A DNA stretch of 14,913 bases from Rhodospirillaceae bacterium CCH5-H10. GTDB lineage: Bacteria > Pseudomonadota > Alphaproteobacteria > Reyranellales > Reyranellaceae. The notes beneath the pieces were generated by a model. The model searched no databases and was not told where the DNA came from. It saw only the letters and a program-made list of their open reading frames with translations. Both the position numbers and the translations under genes were made by a program. Below are positions 13,987 through 14,913 of the stretch, piece by piece. Every line of letters starts with the position of its first letter. The stretch's first letter is position 1. Location of the stretch: assembly GCA_001557035.1 (NCBI GenBank), contig LSKJ01000419.1:1-14913 (forward strand), in the 5' to 3' direction.

Positions 13987-13996
13987 GGGGGGGGGG
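13987..13996. repeat. Ten-G homopolymer tract upstream of the DUF4407-methyltransferase gene
   Basis: Ten consecutive G on the plus strand (ten C on the coding strand of the gene) lie 61-70 bp upstream of its GTG start, in or near the expected promoter. Runs this long are prone to slipped-strand length change. Whether it affects expression is unknown. Confidence 0.8.
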
Positions 13997-14083
13997 CTTT
14001 TCACAACGACACGCGTTGGGATCGGCCCTCTTCGTCATGCCCCTTTGCACCGGCAGCTAGCTGCGGATTAGCCTACCGCGCCC

Positions 14084-14300
14084 TCATCGGAATTTGAATG
14101 CAGCGTTGAGCACGCCGGCCCCGATATCCACAAAGTCCATGGTCACTCCGGCAATCGGTGCTGGCCCCTTCGCGTCCAAAGTGCGTTGCTTGGAGACGGT
14201 CTGATGGGAGAACAGCCCCGTCAGTCGGGTAGGACCAGATTCGAATCCTGATCCTCCAGCCCGTTCGAGGTGACGTGTCGATGCGTTCTGCCATCGTCTG
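14084..14300 (-). pseudogene. C-terminal fragment of an unidentified protein downstream of glmS
   Basis: One minus-strand frame reads HLERAGGSGFESGPTRLTGL, then FSHQTVSKQRTLDAKGPAPI and AGVTMDFVDIGAGVLNAAFK, ending FR and the TGA at 14086-14084. The composition is convincingly protein-like and the end, alternating and finishing in AFKFR, resembles the last strand of a membrane barrel or secreted protein. There is no start codon in this frame upstream; it simply runs into the glmS 3' end. It may be the tail of a gene truncated when this junction formed, or a frameshifted short gene whose beginning is the ATG reading MPDDGRTHRHVTSNGLEDQD just after glmS. I do not recognise the family. Confidence 0.35.
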
Positions 14301-14307
14301 GCATCTC

Positions 14308-14913
14308 CTACTCCACCGTCACGCTCTTGGCGAGGTTGCGCGGCTGGTCGACATCGGTGCCTTTGGCAACGGCGGTGTGATAGGCCAGCAGCTGCACCGG
14401 CACGCTGTAGAGGATCGGCGCCACCACCGGATCGATCCTGGGTAGCACGATCGACGCGGCAGCCTGACCGCCCAGGCGCGCGTTGCCCGCAGCATCGCTC
14501 AGCAACACCAGCTTGCCACCGCGCGCCTTCACCTGCTCGAAGTTGGAGGCGATCTTGTCGAACAGCGCGTCGCTCGGCGCCACGACGACGACCGGCACGG
14601 CCTCGTCGATCAGCGCGATGGGACCATGCTTCATCTCGCCGCCGGCATAGCCTTCGGCGTGAATATAGGAGATCTCCTTGAGCTTCAAGGCGCCTTCCAG
14701 GGCGATCGGAAAGGACAGGCCGCGTCCGAGATACAGAACGTCGCGTGCCGGCGAGAGGATATCTTCCGCGATGCGCTTGAATTGCTCCTCCATGTTCAGC
14801 GCTTCGTTAATATGCGCCGGCAGCTCGATCAGCGCGCGGGCCAACTGCGCCTCTTCGTCCTTGGCCAAGGTGCCGCGCGCCCGTCCGGCGTCGATCGCCG
14901 CAGCGAGCAGCAC
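14308..14913 (-). CDS. glmS: Glutamine-fructose-6-phosphate aminotransferase, C-terminal part (cut by window edge)
   Basis: GlmS makes glucosamine-6-phosphate from fructose-6-phosphate and glutamine, the first step towards UDP-GlcNAc for peptidoglycan and lipopolysaccharide. The 201 visible residues are the second SIS (sugar isomerase) domain. LGRGLSFPIALEGALKLKEI carries the conserved Glu and Lys of the isomerase site, followed by SYIHAEGYAGGEMKHGPIAL. The C-terminus LLAYHTAVAKGTDVDQPRNL then AKSVTVE is the near-invariant GlmS end, which closes over the active site. The N-terminal glutaminase domain and first SIS domain lie outside the window. It is a core gene and marks chromosomal DNA to the right of the accessory region. 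No intrinsic terminator with a T run is visible after the stop. Confidence 0.96.
   Translation of the reverse strand: MLLAAAIDAGRARGTLAKDEEAQLARALIELPAHINEALNMEEQFKRIAEDILSPARDVLYLGRGLSFPIALEGALKLKEISYIHAEGYAGGEMKHGPIALIDEAVPVVVVAPSDALFDKIASNFEQVKARGGKLVLLSDAAGNARLGGQAAASIVLPRIDPVVAPILYSVPVQLLAYHTAVAKGTDVDQPRNLAKSVTVE

Noticed and set aside
14225..14270. A tRNA-like T arm and acceptor end on the plus strand (attcgaat loop followed by cctgatcctccag)
   Set aside because: The T-stem has mismatches at two of five pairs, no anticodon arm or D arm can be built upstream, and the same bases read as convincing protein sequence on the minus strand.
14275..14310. A terminator hairpin after glmS (TGCCA-gacga-TGGCA)
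   Set aside because: The stem is only 5 bp, is not GC-rich, and no T run follows it.
1..14913. CRISPR array, rRNA or replication origin
   Set aside because: No regularly spaced repeats, rRNA signatures or DnaA-box clusters were seen anywhere in the window.

Overview
The window is GC-rich, roughly 65% by eye, and looks like an alphaproteobacterial chromosome. The signs are ExbB with a signal peptide and a long Pro/Ala linker, phage-type small proteins of a kind I associate with Rhizobiales and related orders, and an NHEJ-type DNA ligase remnant. I cannot name the genus. Two chromosomal blocks flank about 10 kb of accessory DNA.

Left chromosomal block (1-3691). A minus-strand operon reads DUF3649, DUF3325, exbB, exbD and tonB (cut by the window edge), with stops and starts touching or overlapping. 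It is the energy module for TonB-dependent outer-membrane uptake, probably of iron. A nitronate monooxygenase gene runs divergently from it.

Accessory region (about 3774-14300). It opens with the 3' part of a tRNA-Leu(CAA), cut at the anticodon loop, which looks like an attachment site. About 180 bp further on is a P4-type tyrosine integrase with all catalytic residues. Behind it lie a broken DNA-ligase C-terminus, two small paralogous ORFs, an IS5-family element (5' truncated, first catalytic Asp changed to Gly) and decayed phage-type genes (a frameshifted DeoR-like HTH protein, two fragments sharing a TPHQI motif, a frameshifted small ORF). This stretch is mostly a graveyard.

Two large intact genes then converge. 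One is a Gfo/Idh/MocA oxidoreductase with an extra N-terminal domain that I associate with polysaccharide-biosynthesis proteins. The other is a 711-aa protein joining a DUF4407 membrane/coiled-coil module to a SAM-dependent methyltransferase-like domain. The second gene has a run of ten G about 60 bp upstream of its start. These two are the best candidates for something undescribed, perhaps surface-glycan modification at the membrane; that role is inference.

Right chromosomal block (14308-14913). This is the C-terminal SIS half of glmS, which supplies glucosamine-6-phosphate for the cell envelope. No second copy of the tRNA fragment and no intact tRNA-Leu is visible before glmS, so the right boundary of the island is not defined within the window.
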